NCBI GenBank assembly: GCA_002742765.1
Contig: DLUF01000114.1
Span: forward strand, 1 to 36,630
Length of the DNA: 36,630 nucleotides
Source: Sulfurospirillum sp. UBA12182
Lineage (GTDB): Bacteria; Campylobacterota; Campylobacteria; Campylobacterales; Sulfurospirillaceae
Direction: 5' to 3'
Below the pieces are notes generated by a model. It saw nothing but the letters and a program-made list of their open reading frames with translations, was not told the origin of the DNA and made no database searches. The translations under genes were made by a program, and so were the position numbers. Shown piece after piece: positions 9,201 to 16,983 of the stretch; positions within the stretch are counted from its first letter, which is position 1; the number at the start of each line of letters is the position of its first letter.

Positions 9201-9955
9201 ATGCAACTGTTCGCATAATGTTTTTTGATACCAATACAACCAATTCAGAACTAAATGCCACTGGAAGTTCCACTCTTTCATCAGGTCAAAACAATTTTAA
9301 CAATGGTATAGCAAACATAACTATCAACTTTAACTTTGACAGGAACACCTCTATTCCTGATGAGCCTTTCCATATATCTAGAAATGATTTTAATATCTCT
9401 GTAATTGATACAAATGGTGTTACAGGTATTGATTTTAATAGAACAAATGATACAAATACAACTTTTTACTATGGTAGAGTTTATGCCCCAGATCAAACTT
9501 TTAATGGCAACAATGGGAATGCACAGTTTCATTATGAAGTTTATTGTGAAGACTGCAATCGAACCTCTTTAAACATAGCAGGAAATGAAAGTATAAACAA
9601 TATTAACTGGTATCAAAACACTTTACATGTAAATACTACTTTTGGTACATACAACAACCTTAACCCTTCTGCTTTAAATGGTACACTTATAGGAGGAACA
9701 ACACTCAATACCCTTGGTCTAACAGCCCCTAACTTACCTCATGTAGACAGGATAACCTATACACCGCACCCTTGGTTAGTCTTTAACCCAAGCAATCCAA
9801 ATGCGACAACAGGTGATTTTATGGTTGAATTTACAAGCAGAGGTGGTTGGGGTGGAGAAGGAACCGTTGATGGCTCTGATGATAATAACACTGGGCTATT
9901 TATCCACAGGCAAGATACTATCAACAATCAAATCCAAAAAAGAATGGACTGGTAA
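6188..9955 (+). CDS. Large secreted MshQ-like pilus-associated protein
   Basis: A 1255-residue protein with a signal peptide (hydrophobic residues ~7-21, cleavage near IADS). Residues ~25-135 resemble a bacterial pre-peptidase C-terminal domain (SEPNNSC, then YYSFTVSASG). Residues ~150-320 form a beta-rich module with GDIRMIGNT and AYLYWQGR. Around 794-806 CSTDSFAIRP matches the pattern I associate with MshQ/DUF6701 proteins of the MSHA pilus. The whole is rich in Asn, Thr and Ser and lacks a C-terminal anchor, ending KRMDW. Its stop overlaps the next ATG (TAATG), so it is coupled to three prepilin-like genes. It likely sits at the pilus tip or cell surface. In Vibrio mshQ comes last; here it is first. 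MshQ identity is by motif and context only. Confidence 0.75.
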   Translation: MLHTNKIVFLFLIILNSVLIADSEPNNSCAQVEIVSSLNGATPTISRTINGTVHQTSDRFDYYSFTVSASGILDFNYTADKTNASFFIGSSCGGSQYYSNTDNSDTKNPAPFFVSAGDTIYLLIERRYDSSMNYSISVNYASPTFSGSNFKDFSILYSENLRGDIRMIGNTIMGQRNSQGNTVCPSNNTNNADGDIRTQHWDIDGVSSTFNSSSATLSIPEGAIIQKAYLYWQGRVLSNQYNNAKSIKFRQPGAPNYTTLTASDNNMHWTSYGSYYPYQASVEVTSLINGSGIYTVADLNTYAGNYIDGLGAYGAWSLVVVYKKDDALLQNITIYDGYQTIASNSSQNFTLSGFLTPSNGDVNSKFLVFTGKGDVDLLRDYVNISGTRLTRFNDNSIDSTQFNTFNASITENNSYVTSRSPNCQNNLGIDIHTYNVGTSGLGIIGNNQTNATLQIGTNQDAYYLSVFAFATELYEPRVCYYIDTIKQIDTNTTIFENKKFIGEIEADTEYTFDIWISNMKKSSSDTFIETARLVQVYMNMYDVDYSENSMSMQNLGEASKLSISDAIDNDKGEFASDQNKSTWRVGIGADQDQGGTLAPASSFNDDSKKAFISYKAKFQVDENTTTIDLVNFFKFKASFQTDSITIGSDNAQEIEQCLDLNTTASVTQPPKGAFNVVNANFSGGSLNSDSDTALFTQVSSQNFSVKVVALNNDFQTLQSYTGDVNLSLISSPSYTGDESSDQALCDSATSVGSPITIQFNNETIKPISLVTNDAMKSASFKISFESNGVVKHVCSTDSFAIRPANYSYSFTPSTLIGGKEHTLTSNAGTSLYDGTASQTISLIIPPGCGLGADTNTTSITFSGGIDSSLVRTGNIGDYNITVVDNTWTGIDQGTSHGDDCIVGSFENTPSGGLVGCNTQTSQTFTFSPKDFLNTLALQNFNANNFTYISNDNNMSATATATITARLDNNTTASAYSANCYAKDINTTISLIDEPLASEWLTNDRNATVRIMFFDTNTTNSELNATGSSTLSSGQNNFNNGIANITINFNFDRNTSIPDEPFHISRNDFNISVIDTNGVTGIDFNRTNDTNTTFYYGRVYAPDQTFNGNNGNAQFHYEVYCEDCNRTSLNIAGNESINNINWYQNTLHVNTTFGTYNNLNPSALNGTLIGGTTLNTLGLTAPNLPHVDRITYTPHPWLVFNPSNPNATTGDFMVEFTSRGGWGGEGTVDGSDDNNTGLFIHRQDTINNQIQKRMDW
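9623..9632. repeat. TTACATGTAA copy 3
   Basis: Exact copy inside the MshQ-like gene; read as Leu-His-Val. Confidence 0.9.
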
Positions 9956-10668
9956 TGCGAAAAGCAGTTTCTCTTATAGAACTCATCATTGCCATTGTTG
10001 TTATGGGTATAGCAGTGATGAGTTTACCTCTTATTCTAACTCAAACACAAAGCAACAATGCTCTAGCCTTGCAACAAGAAGCTATCCTCTCAACAAAAGC
10101 AAAGATAGGTTTTATCTCTTCTTACCCATGGGATGAAAACTCTTGGGATGGCACAGGCAGTATCTTTCGTGTTTTAGACACTACAAATTCAGCCTCAGCA
10201 GATAATGCATTTGATATAAATATCACAACTGATATCAGAAGAATTGGTCATATCGAAGCGAGTCAAAGAAGAAGACTTTGGGATATAAGACACGCAAACA
10301 GGTTACCCAACTTACTCAACAATGAAATTAGTGCCGCTTCAACTGAAAATGATATCGATGATTTTCACAACCATAATGACGATATCAATATCACTGATCC
10401 AACCCAAATGGATTATATCTTTGCTTTAACAATGAATCCAGAAATTTTTTATTTAAGAGATTCTCTTAGTGCTGGTAACTATCTAAACTCAAACACTATA
10501 CAATTTGATTTTAATGCTACAAATATAGAGACAGACACTTCAAGACCTACGAACATTAAGATGATAGCTGTCAGAACTGTTTCACAAACTGGTAATGATA
10601 TAAATGTTTCACTTCGTAGCTTTGCATCAAACATCGGTCAAAGTAAAATTTTAAAAAGAGACTGGTAA
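9955..10668 (+). CDS. Prepilin-like protein, MshD-type
   Basis: A 237-residue protein with a class III prepilin N-terminus: short basic leader MRKA, then VSLIELIIAIVVMG with Glu at +5 after the predicted cleavage behind Ala4, and a hydrophobic helix to about residue 27. The remainder is a globular, Asn/Asp-rich domain with WDENSWDGTG, ending KRDW. It should be processed by a prepilin peptidase (not in this window) and act as a minor pilin. Translation is coupled at both ends by TAATG overlaps. MshD is proposed from order (Q-D-O-P) and type rather than from firm sequence identity. Confidence 0.75.
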   Translation: MRKAVSLIELIIAIVVMGIAVMSLPLILTQTQSNNALALQQEAILSTKAKIGFISSYPWDENSWDGTGSIFRVLDTTNSASADNAFDINITTDIRRIGHIEASQRRRLWDIRHANRLPNLLNNEISAASTENDIDDFHNHNDDINITDPTQMDYIFALTMNPEIFYLRDSLSAGNYLNSNTIQFDFNATNIETDTSRPTNIKMIAVRTVSQTGNDINVSLRSFASNIGQSKILKRDW

Positions 10669-11561
10669 TGAAAAAAGCTTTTACAATGTTAGAACTTGTC
10701 ATGGTTATCATCGTTCTTGGTATAGTTGCTTCTATTGGAGCAGATATTATAATCTCTTTGTATGATAATTATGTACGTACTAGAACGATAAATGCTTTGG
10801 AGTCTAAAACAGAAATCACTTTAGAACAGATAGCTAAAAGATTTCAATATCGTATTAAAAACAGTACTATTGCAAGACAGGCCGCTGGTAACTTCATCTC
10901 TGTTTCAAATCCACTTTTAGACAACAGCTATCCTATTATAGAGTGGATAGGATACTCAAATGAGAGTTTTCTAGGCACTCCTAGACCTGGTTGGAGTGGA
11001 TTTATCGATATGTTTCATAGTGATACAAATAGTACTTCTCAGACCTTTAGAACATCTGATAGTAATCTAACACTTGCTAGTAATGTTATATCAGCTTTAA
11101 CAAGTGGCGATATAGACCTAACCGCTGGCAATGAAGCTGCTCTTATTTTTAAAAAACCTTGGAATATCGGAGATTTTGGTTGGGGAACGGCAAACAATAC
11201 CGATGGAAATGCAACTGTTAAAGTAAGAATATTAAATGATGAAGTTTTAGTTCTTAGTAACGATACAAACCTCACAGAAATTTATGAGCAATACTACTTA
11301 GCACATACAGCATATGCCATAGTACCTGAGGGTGATATTGCAAATGAAGATTTCAATCTTACACTTTACTACAACTACCAACCTTGGATGGGAGAAGAAT
11401 ATAATAACAATGGAAGTAGATTTCCTCTTGTCGAACATGCAAATCTCTTTCATTTTAGGCAAGATCAAACTCTTTTACGTTTTAAACTCTGTATCCATGA
11501 CAACAATGAATCAGGAATTGGTGAGAGAGTTGTTGTATGCAAAGAAAAGGTGGTTTACTGA
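10668..11561 (+). CDS. Prepilin-like protein, MshO-type
   Basis: A 297-residue protein with prepilin start MKKAFTMLELVMVIIVLGI: cleavage after Ala4, Phe at +1, Glu at +5. The hydrophobic N-terminal helix is followed by a Leu/Lys-rich helix (TRTINALESKTEITLEQIAK, ~44-63) and a beta-rich C-terminal domain. MshO of the MSHA pilus has similar size and place, directly before MshP. It starts in a TAATG overlap with the preceding gene and ends in a TGATG overlap with the next. Likely a minor pilin that helps assembly; it has no recognised enzyme motif. Confidence 0.75.
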   Translation: MKKAFTMLELVMVIIVLGIVASIGADIIISLYDNYVRTRTINALESKTEITLEQIAKRFQYRIKNSTIARQAAGNFISVSNPLLDNSYPIIEWIGYSNESFLGTPRPGWSGFIDMFHSDTNSTSQTFRTSDSNLTLASNVISALTSGDIDLTAGNEAALIFKKPWNIGDFGWGTANNTDGNATVKVRILNDEVLVLSNDTNLTEIYEQYYLAHTAYAIVPEGDIANEDFNLTLYYNYQPWMGEEYNNNGSRFPLVEHANLFHFRQDQTLLRFKLCIHDNNESGIGERVVVCKEKVVY

Positions 11562-12013
11562 TGCGTAAAGGATTTAGCCTTATAACAGCTGTTTTATTTT
11601 TAGTTCTTGTTGCAACGCTTGGAGCATTAGCTCTTTCTCTCTCAACACAAAGTGCTAAACAAACAAGCGATGTATTTCTTAAAGAACAAGCTGAACTTCT
11701 TTTGCAAAGTGGTACAGAATACGCACTCTTAGCGCTCTCAGCTCATGACCACTCAGTAAATTGTTTAGAACAGATTAATGCAACTTACACTCCTGATGGT
11801 TCTACTGTTTTATTTGATATCAATGTCTCATTAAGATATTTTGGGATAGGGCTTCCAGCCAATTGTCCCACTCCTAGTGGTGTTATCAACCCAAACAATA
11901 TAAATACAAATGAATCAAATATTACTGTAATGATAGACACTGTTGTCTCTAGTAGAGCAGGCATATCAACGGAGCCTATCAGACTGCATCGACGAACCAT
12001 TCAGAAGCCTTGA
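11561..12013 (+). CDS. PilX/MshP-like minor pilin
   Basis: A 150-residue protein. The leader MRKG precedes FSLITAVLFLVLVATLGALA, with Phe at +1 but Thr in place of the usual Glu at +5, a pattern seen in MshP and PilX/GspK-type minor pilins. LLLQSGTEYALLAL (~47-60) also fits MshP. Such subunits cap or initiate the pilus, where Glu5 is not needed. The reading frame could start at 11537, but ATG 11561 overlaps the stop of the preceding gene (TGATG) and gives a proper leader, so it was chosen. Last gene of the cluster; no strong terminator is seen after it. Confidence 0.75.
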   Translation: MRKGFSLITAVLFLVLVATLGALALSLSTQSAKQTSDVFLKEQAELLLQSGTEYALLALSAHDHSVNCLEQINATYTPDGSTVLFDINVSLRYFGIGLPANCPTPSGVINPNNINTNESNITVMIDTVVSSRAGISTEPIRLHRRTIQKP

Positions 12014-12170
12014 TATAGTAGTTACTTTTTTGTTACTTTAACTTTTTGTTTTGATAAAAGTTTCACTTCAAATCAAATGCAAATTTTAAGTTTCATTTCG
12101 TTATACTTTTTTTAACTACCTTTATAAGTGTAGTATCAAACCCCTAATTTAGGGAAAAAAAGGAGACGAG
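12014..12170 (+). promoter_or_regulatory. Promoter region of hpf
   Basis: A TATAAG at 12123-12128 after a T-rich stretch is a plausible -10. The near-perfect palindrome CCCTAATTTAGGG at 12142-12154 sits between it and the AAGGAG ribosome site and may be an operator. Two GTTACTTT words stand close together at about 12021-12040. Confidence 0.35.
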
Positions 12171-12689
12171 ATGAACTTAAGTATCGTAGGAAAACAATTA
12201 GAACTAACAGATGCTCTCAAGTCATACGTAGAAAATGCAAAGGATTCTTTAACAAAATATAATCTAGATATTATTTCAACTAGATGTGTCCTTTCAGCTG
12301 ATGAAAAAAATGGTAAAAAAGGTTTCAGTGTTGAGTTTGCTATCAATTTAGCTCATAAAAATACAATCGTTATCAAACAAAAAGACAAAGATGTTTATGC
12401 GGCGATTGATTTGGCTATTGAGCGAGCAAAAAAAGTCCTTAGACGCCATCATGATAAAATCACAACTTACAACACTAAAGAAGAGATAGATGACACTCCT
12501 ATCTCAGCAGTAGCCGATGATGTGGAAGAGATTATCCCTATGAGACTTGATAGTTATAAACCTATCGAGATAGAAGAGGCTTTAAATGAACTCAAAGAGA
12601 GTTCAAAACAGTTTTTAGTTTTCATCGACATGGATGACAAGATGAGAATTATCTACAAAAGAAGTGACGACAAATACGGTCTTTACTAA
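12171..12689 (+). CDS. hpf: Ribosome hibernation promoting factor, long form
   Basis: A 172-residue protein. Residues 1-100 are the S30AE/HPF domain (MNLSIVGKQLELTDALKSY start, basic helix AIERAKKVLRRHHDK). A short linker is followed by the ~57-residue C-terminal dimerisation domain of long HPF (RLDSYKPIEIEEALNEL, then FLVFIDMDD). Long HPF pairs 70S ribosomes into inactive 100S dimers in slow growth. A strong AAGGAG precedes the ATG. It is a single gene with its own promoter region and converges on recG. Confidence 0.93.
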   Translation: MNLSIVGKQLELTDALKSYVENAKDSLTKYNLDIISTRCVLSADEKNGKKGFSVEFAINLAHKNTIVIKQKDKDVYAAIDLAIERAKKVLRRHHDKITTYNTKEEIDDTPISAVADDVEEIIPMRLDSYKPIEIEEALNELKESSKQFLVFIDMDDKMRIIYKRSDDKYGLY

Positions 12690-12694
12690 TCACA

Positions 12695-12711
12695 GGGAGC
12701 TTTATGCTCCC
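12695..12711. terminator. Hairpin between convergent hpf and recG
   Basis: GGGAGC, loop TTTAT, GCTCCC. The stop codon of recG lies in the loop and the hpf stop is 5 bases before the stem. T runs on either side are weak (AATCTTTCTTT on plus), so termination strength is uncertain. Confidence 0.5.
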
Positions 12712-14507
12712 AATCTTTCTTTAGCTTTTTTTAAAATCTCTTCTTCTAATTCATAGTACAAAAACTCTTCTCCACTTTGCTTTTCTCCTCCTAAGATATC
12801 ACCACTTTTGCGATAACGCAAGTCAAGTTCAGCTATCTCAAATCCATCTTTACAAGTGGAAAAATCTTCTAATCTTTTGGATTCTTTTAAATTTGTATAT
12901 AAGAAACAATACCCCTTTAGACCATTTCGACTCACTCTACCTCTTAGTTGGTGCAAAGTCGCTAGTCCCAACCTCTCGGCTCCAACTATCACTATAGTTG
13001 AGAGTTTAGGTAAAGAGATGCCAACTTCAACTACCGTTGTTGCGATGAGGATATTACCCTCTTTTGCAAACTCTTCTAAAATCTCATCTTTTCTTTTATC
13101 TGCTCCAAAAGTAACATAAACTCTCTCAAAACTTTTTTCCCAGTACCCTCTTCCCTCATCGATTGATTGGTACTCTATCACTTCACTCTGGTTTACAAGG
13201 GGATATATAACAAGTATCTGTCTGTTTTCTTCTATCTCTTTTTGTATATGCATTACCAGATTTTTAAAATCAGATTTATGTATGATTTTTGTATCAATGT
13301 CTTTTACAAAAGGGGTTTGTTTGATAAAAGAAAAATTGATAAGTTCTGATTGAATCATGCTCATAGTTCTAGGGATTGGTGTTGCTGAAAACTGTAAAAA
13401 ATGGGGATGTTTTTTCTCACAAACACCTAACTGGTTTATAAGCTCTCTTTGCTTGACACCAAAACGATGTTGTTCATCTATCATTACCAAATCAAAATCT
13501 GGCAAATACCTATATAACAGAGCATGTGTCCCGATGATAAAATCAAATTCTGCTAAATCTTCTTTTTTTGAAGTAGCATTTGTCACTAAAACACTCTTTA
13601 CATGTAAAGGTAAAAATCTCTTTGCTTCTGTAAAAATTTGATTGGCAAGTAGAGATGTAGGAGCCATGAGAACAGCTTTTTTAGGATAAGCTAGCATCAC
13701 GCAAGCTAGGATAACTATGGTTTTACCACTACCTACATCTCCCATAACAATTCTTCTTGCGGCTTTAGTATTTGCAAAATCTTTTTTAATTTCACAAATG
13801 GCATTTTCTTGGTCATGAGTGAGCTTAAAAGGTAAAGATTTTACAAAAGATGTTTCATCTCCAAGTAGTCTATTTTTTGCTTCAAAAAAAACCCTCTTTT
13901 TTTGTAGTTTTTTAAGATAATTATATATCTCTACAAACTTTACTAAATGAAAAATATTTTCATCCCAGCCATTCTCATAGTTTGAAGCTTGATTTGGAGT
14001 TGGTTTATGCAAAGAAAAAAGAAGCTGTGCCTCTTCTTCCCTTAACCCCTCTTCTTTTAACTTTTCGACATCTAAGTACTTTTGCATCAACAAAATCATA
14101 GTTTTGTTCTGTAAAATTGTTTTATATTTTGGTGTAATTTGATTTATCTGTGAAACAAGTGTTGGCTGTAAGATATTTAATCTTCCATTTTGCCACTCTA
14201 CTTTTCCGTTGATATAAAGTTCACTCCCCACTTGAAATAGTTTTCGATGGTATCCACTAGGACGAAAAACAACTCCGTTTATCTCTTCATCCCAGCCATG
14301 CACATACAATCTCAAACTCAATGCTTTGCCAAAATTTACTCTTAATATCTTTACATGTAGTGTATTTTTTTGATTTAAAAGAGGTGTTTGGTTTAAAAAA
14401 CTGTTTTCGTAGGATTTTGGGAGTATCAAAGCCAAATCAAGATAACTAGATACTCCTAATTTTTTAAATTTTTCTAAGTCGTTTTTATCAACTTTACTAT
14501 TTTTCAC
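12702..14507 (-). CDS. recG: ATP-dependent DNA helicase RecG
   Basis: A 601-residue RecG, about 90 residues shorter than the E. coli enzyme; the truncation is in the N-terminal wedge part, as is usual in Campylobacterota. An OB-type wedge domain (~45-115) precedes the helicase core: Walker A GDVGSGKT at 256-263, DEQH at 344-347, FSATPIPRT following, then VVEVGISLP and QLRGRVSRN of motifs V and VI. It remodels stalled replication forks and Holliday junctions. It starts inside the last 11 bases of the M16-like gene, so the two are translationally coupled. Confidence 0.95.
   Translation of the reverse strand: MKNSKVDKNDLEKFKKLGVSSYLDLALILPKSYENSFLNQTPLLNQKNTLHVKILRVNFGKALSLRLYVHGWDEEINGVVFRPSGYHRKLFQVGSELYINGKVEWQNGRLNILQPTLVSQINQITPKYKTILQNKTMILLMQKYLDVEKLKEEGLREEEAQLLFSLHKPTPNQASNYENGWDENIFHLVKFVEIYNYLKKLQKKRVFFEAKNRLLGDETSFVKSLPFKLTHDQENAICEIKKDFANTKAARRIVMGDVGSGKTIVILACVMLAYPKKAVLMAPTSLLANQIFTEAKRFLPLHVKSVLVTNATSKKEDLAEFDFIIGTHALLYRYLPDFDLVMIDEQHRFGVKQRELINQLGVCEKKHPHFLQFSATPIPRTMSMIQSELINFSFIKQTPFVKDIDTKIIHKSDFKNLVMHIQKEIEENRQILVIYPLVNQSEVIEYQSIDEGRGYWEKSFERVYVTFGADKRKDEILEEFAKEGNILIATTVVEVGISLPKLSTIVIVGAERLGLATLHQLRGRVSRNGLKGYCFLYTNLKESKRLEDFSTCKDGFEIAELDLRYRKSGDILGGEKQSGEEFLYYELEEEILKKAKERLGA
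13598..13607. repeat. TTACATGTAA copy 4
   Basis: Exact copy inside recG; read as Leu301-His-Val. A one-mismatch copy lies at 14351-14360 (also Leu-His-Val). Confidence 0.9.
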
Positions 14508-15792
14508 TGCGGTTTGTTACTACCGAAAAAGTAAGATTAGTAATCTCTTTATGCGCATTTATAAAAGCATTTAACTCTTCTAAACTTAGGCTTTCTATAA
14601 GCTCTAACTGTTTTTTAGAAAAACCAAGTTCATATCCACGATAATACTCACTAAAAGCTCTACTAAGTCTTTGTGATAACGTTTCATTGCGCAAAGGCTC
14701 ACTTCCAAGAAGAAACTTTTTAGCCTGTTCTAACTCCTCTTTTGTAACGCCAAAGTTTACAAAGCGTTCAATCTCCTCTTTAACTATCTTCTTAGCATCT
14801 TCTAAATTCTCATTTTTTGTTTGCAAGTAACCTGAAAAATAGGAATTAGACTTGTTTATATTCATCCTAGAGTACGCAGAATACGCCAAGCCTCTTTTCA
14901 CTCTTATCTCTTCCATCAATCTACTTCCAAATCCACTCTCACCAAGAATAAATCCAGCAACTTTTGATTTATATGTATCTTTATCTTCCGCTTTTACGTT
15001 ATACGGTGCTCCAAAGTAGATATAAGCTTGTTCACTCGGTTTTTCGACTTCTACATCTTGGGCATCTTTTGCTACTTCAAAATACGGAAGATTTCGTTCT
15101 TGATTTTTTCTAAATCCACTCAAAAGTGTTATAAGAGAGCTTTTTACCTCATCAAGCGCAACATCGCCACCAACAACAACTATCATATTTGAAAGGTCTA
15201 CATAGTTTTTGTAAAAATCTTCTATATCTTGTAATTTTAATTTTTCTATACTCTGTACTTCTCCACTAAAAGCATGACCGATAGGAGTGCCTTTAAAAAT
15301 CTCTTTTTTGAGATTTAAGTTTGCGATATAGTCAAAATCACTCTGCTTTGATGAGAGACTTCCTAGTGTTACTTGTTTGATTTTTTCAAAACTTTGTTCT
15401 GTAAAATTTGGATCATTTAAAAGTTCTTTTAACATTTGCAATGCAAAATCATACTGCTCTTTTAAAGCCGAAATCTCAAAAACAAAAGTTTCTGTTCCAC
15501 TATGAACAGAGAGGTTAATAGCATGAAACTCCAACTCTTGTGCAAATTTTATAGAACCTTTTTGTTTCGTTCCCTCCCCTAGCATATTGGCACTAAACTT
15601 TGCTAAACCTGCCAACTCTCCATCGTAGATACTTCCTGCACTTTTAACAACTAACTGAAAAGAAAATAGAGGCAAATGGCTGTTTTTTTCATAAATTATA
15701 GGAACTTCTATACCATCTATTTTAACTTTATCGATAACACTACTCACTAAAACTCCTTGAATTAACATCAACATAAATATAAGTTTTTTCAT
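14497..15792 (-). CDS. M16 family peptidase homologue without zinc motif (inactive subunit type)
   Basis: A 431-residue periplasmic or membrane-anchored protein (signal peptide ~1-18). The two-domain M16B fold is clear: GLAKFSANMLGEGT near residue 62, IVVVGGDV in the middle, and GLAYSAYS with the Arg/Tyr substrate region in the second half. The zinc motif HxxEH is replaced by KFSAN at 65-69, and the third-ligand Glu is not found in the expected place (~145). It is therefore probably the non-catalytic partner of a heterodimeric M16 protease whose active subunit lies elsewhere. It lies between mqnC and recG, 33 bases after mqnC and overlapping recG. Confidence 0.85.
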   Translation of the reverse strand: MKKLIFMLMLIQGVLVSSVIDKVKIDGIEVPIIYEKNSHLPLFSFQLVVKSAGSIYDGELAGLAKFSANMLGEGTKQKGSIKFAQELEFHAINLSVHSGTETFVFEISALKEQYDFALQMLKELLNDPNFTEQSFEKIKQVTLGSLSSKQSDFDYIANLNLKKEIFKGTPIGHAFSGEVQSIEKLKLQDIEDFYKNYVDLSNMIVVVGGDVALDEVKSSLITLLSGFRKNQERNLPYFEVAKDAQDVEVEKPSEQAYIYFGAPYNVKAEDKDTYKSKVAGFILGESGFGSRLMEEIRVKRGLAYSAYSRMNINKSNSYFSGYLQTKNENLEDAKKIVKEEIERFVNFGVTKEELEQAKKFLLGSEPLRNETLSQRLSRAFSEYYRGYELGFSKKQLELIESLSLEELNAFINAHKEITNLTFSVVTNRSEK

Positions 15793-15804
15793 CTTTTACA
15801 CCTT

Positions 15805-15814
15805 TTACATGTAA
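15805..15814. repeat. TTACATGTAA copy 5
   Basis: Exact copy in the 33-base spacer between mqnC and the M16 homologue. Confidence 0.9.
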
Positions 15815-15825
15815 AAACATTTTTA

Positions 15826-16872
15826 TTAAAATCTCTCTAAGATGTTATAAGCTGTATCCCTTTTTGCGGGGAACTCTCCAACATCTCGTATAAGACGTAT
15901 CATCTCTTCTTGGTTCATCTGATTTGTAACTCCAGCAGCAGCTACTACATTCTCTTCCATCATCGTACTTCCCAAGTCATTCGCACCAAACTGAAGTGCC
16001 AGCTGTCCGATATAACTTCCTTGCGTTACCCATGAGCTTTGGATATTTTGAAAATTATCAAGATAGAGTCTACTCACAGCAAGTAGCCTTAAATAACGAT
16101 TTGAAGACTGTTTTTTCAGATCAGGCAACTCTTGTTTGAGTTTCGTATGCTCACTTTGAAAACTCCACATGATAAAAGCTCTAAATCCACCTGTTTCATC
16201 TTGAAGTTGACGAATCTTATCCCAATGCTCGATAATCTCTTCATCACTCTCAACTGTTCCAAACATCATCGTTGCGGTTGATTTCATACCGATTTTATGT
16301 GCACTCCTATGCACTTCTAACCAATCCGCAACACTCAATTTTTTCGGTGCTATGATATCTCGAACTTGATCACTTAGTATCTCCGCTCCAGCTCCTGGAA
16401 TCGAAAAAAGCCCTTTTGCTTGAAGTCTTTGTAAAACTTCTTTATAACTTATCTTTGAGATACGAGCTATATAATCAATCTCAATAGCAGAAAATCCATG
16501 TATACTTACTGTTGGATACTTTGTGCTAATCCATGAAACCAAATCCTCGTACCATTCGATTTTGAGCTTCGGATGCACTCCCCCTTGAAAAAGGATTTGT
16601 GTCCCTCCGATAGCCAACAACTCTTCGATTTTTTTGCCAATCTCTTCAAAAGAGAGGATATAAGCATCTTCCTCTTTTGCATGGCGGTAAAAAGCGCAAA
16701 ATTTACAATCAACCCAACAAACATTTGTATAATTTATATTTCTATCGACTATAAAAGTTGTGATTTTTTCTGGGTGAAGTTCTCTTTTTCTCTCTAACGC
16801 TCTCTCGCCTAATTCATGTAATGGAGCATTTTGTATAAGGTGAAGTGCTTCGTCTTTTGTCATTCGCAACAT
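15826..16872 (-). CDS. mqnC: Dehypoxanthine futalosine cyclase MqnC (radical SAM)
   Basis: A 348-residue radical SAM enzyme. Cys52, Cys56 and Cys59 in NVCWVDCKFC form the CxxxCxxC site for the 4Fe-4S cluster, followed by FQGGVHP and a TIM-barrel body. MqnC cyclises dehypoxanthine futalosine in the alternative menaquinone route, which Campylobacterota use. The related MqnE is the main alternative, but NINYTNVC and the length favour MqnC. ATG 16872 has AGGAA 5 bases upstream; that site lies next to CCTAG/CTAGG (16880-16884 and 16896-16900), which could partly hide it in a hairpin. First gene of the mqnC-M16-recG run. Confidence 0.88.
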   Translation of the reverse strand: MLRMTKDEALHLIQNAPLHELGERALERKRELHPEKITTFIVDRNINYTNVCWVDCKFCAFYRHAKEEDAYILSFEEIGKKIEELLAIGGTQILFQGGVHPKLKIEWYEDLVSWISTKYPTVSIHGFSAIEIDYIARISKISYKEVLQRLQAKGLFSIPGAGAEILSDQVRDIIAPKKLSVADWLEVHRSAHKIGMKSTATMMFGTVESDEEIIEHWDKIRQLQDETGGFRAFIMWSFQSEHTKLKQELPDLKKQSSNRYLRLLAVSRLYLDNFQNIQSSWVTQGSYIGQLALQFGANDLGSTMMEENVVAAAGVTNQMNQEEMIRLIRDVGEFPAKRDTAYNILERF

Positions 16873-16983
16873 CTAAATTCCTAGTCTATTTATTACTAGG
16901 CGTATTATACAAGAAGTAAATTAAACAAAAGAAAAATATTTCAAATTGCGATATAATTACCCTTTTACATGTAAGGATATATT
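16873..16983. promoter_or_regulatory. Divergent promoter region mqnC / LysE-type exporter
   Basis: A 111-base divergent spacer. It holds the CCTAG/CTAGG repeat near the mqnC start and one copy of TTACATGTAA (16965-16974) whose end runs into the AAGGA ribosome site of the exporter gene. Confidence 0.35.
16965..16974. repeat. TTACATGTAA copy 6
   Basis: Exact copy before the LysE-type gene; its last AA begins the AAGGA ribosome site. Confidence 0.9.

Noticed and set aside
9801-10136. 111-codon plus-strand frame across the MshQ/MshD-like junction
   Set aside because: It lies in another frame over two well-supported coupled genes and has no family features; a shadow.
11537-11560. Upstream start of the MshP-like gene at 11537
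   Set aside because: It would add MQRKGGLL before a proper prepilin leader; the overlapping ATG at 11561 matches the pattern of the other junctions in the cluster.
12142-12154. CCCTAATTTAGGG followed by A7 as a terminator before hpf
   Set aside because: The palindrome leaves a one-base loop and is followed by A, not T, on the plus strand; more likely an operator or chance.
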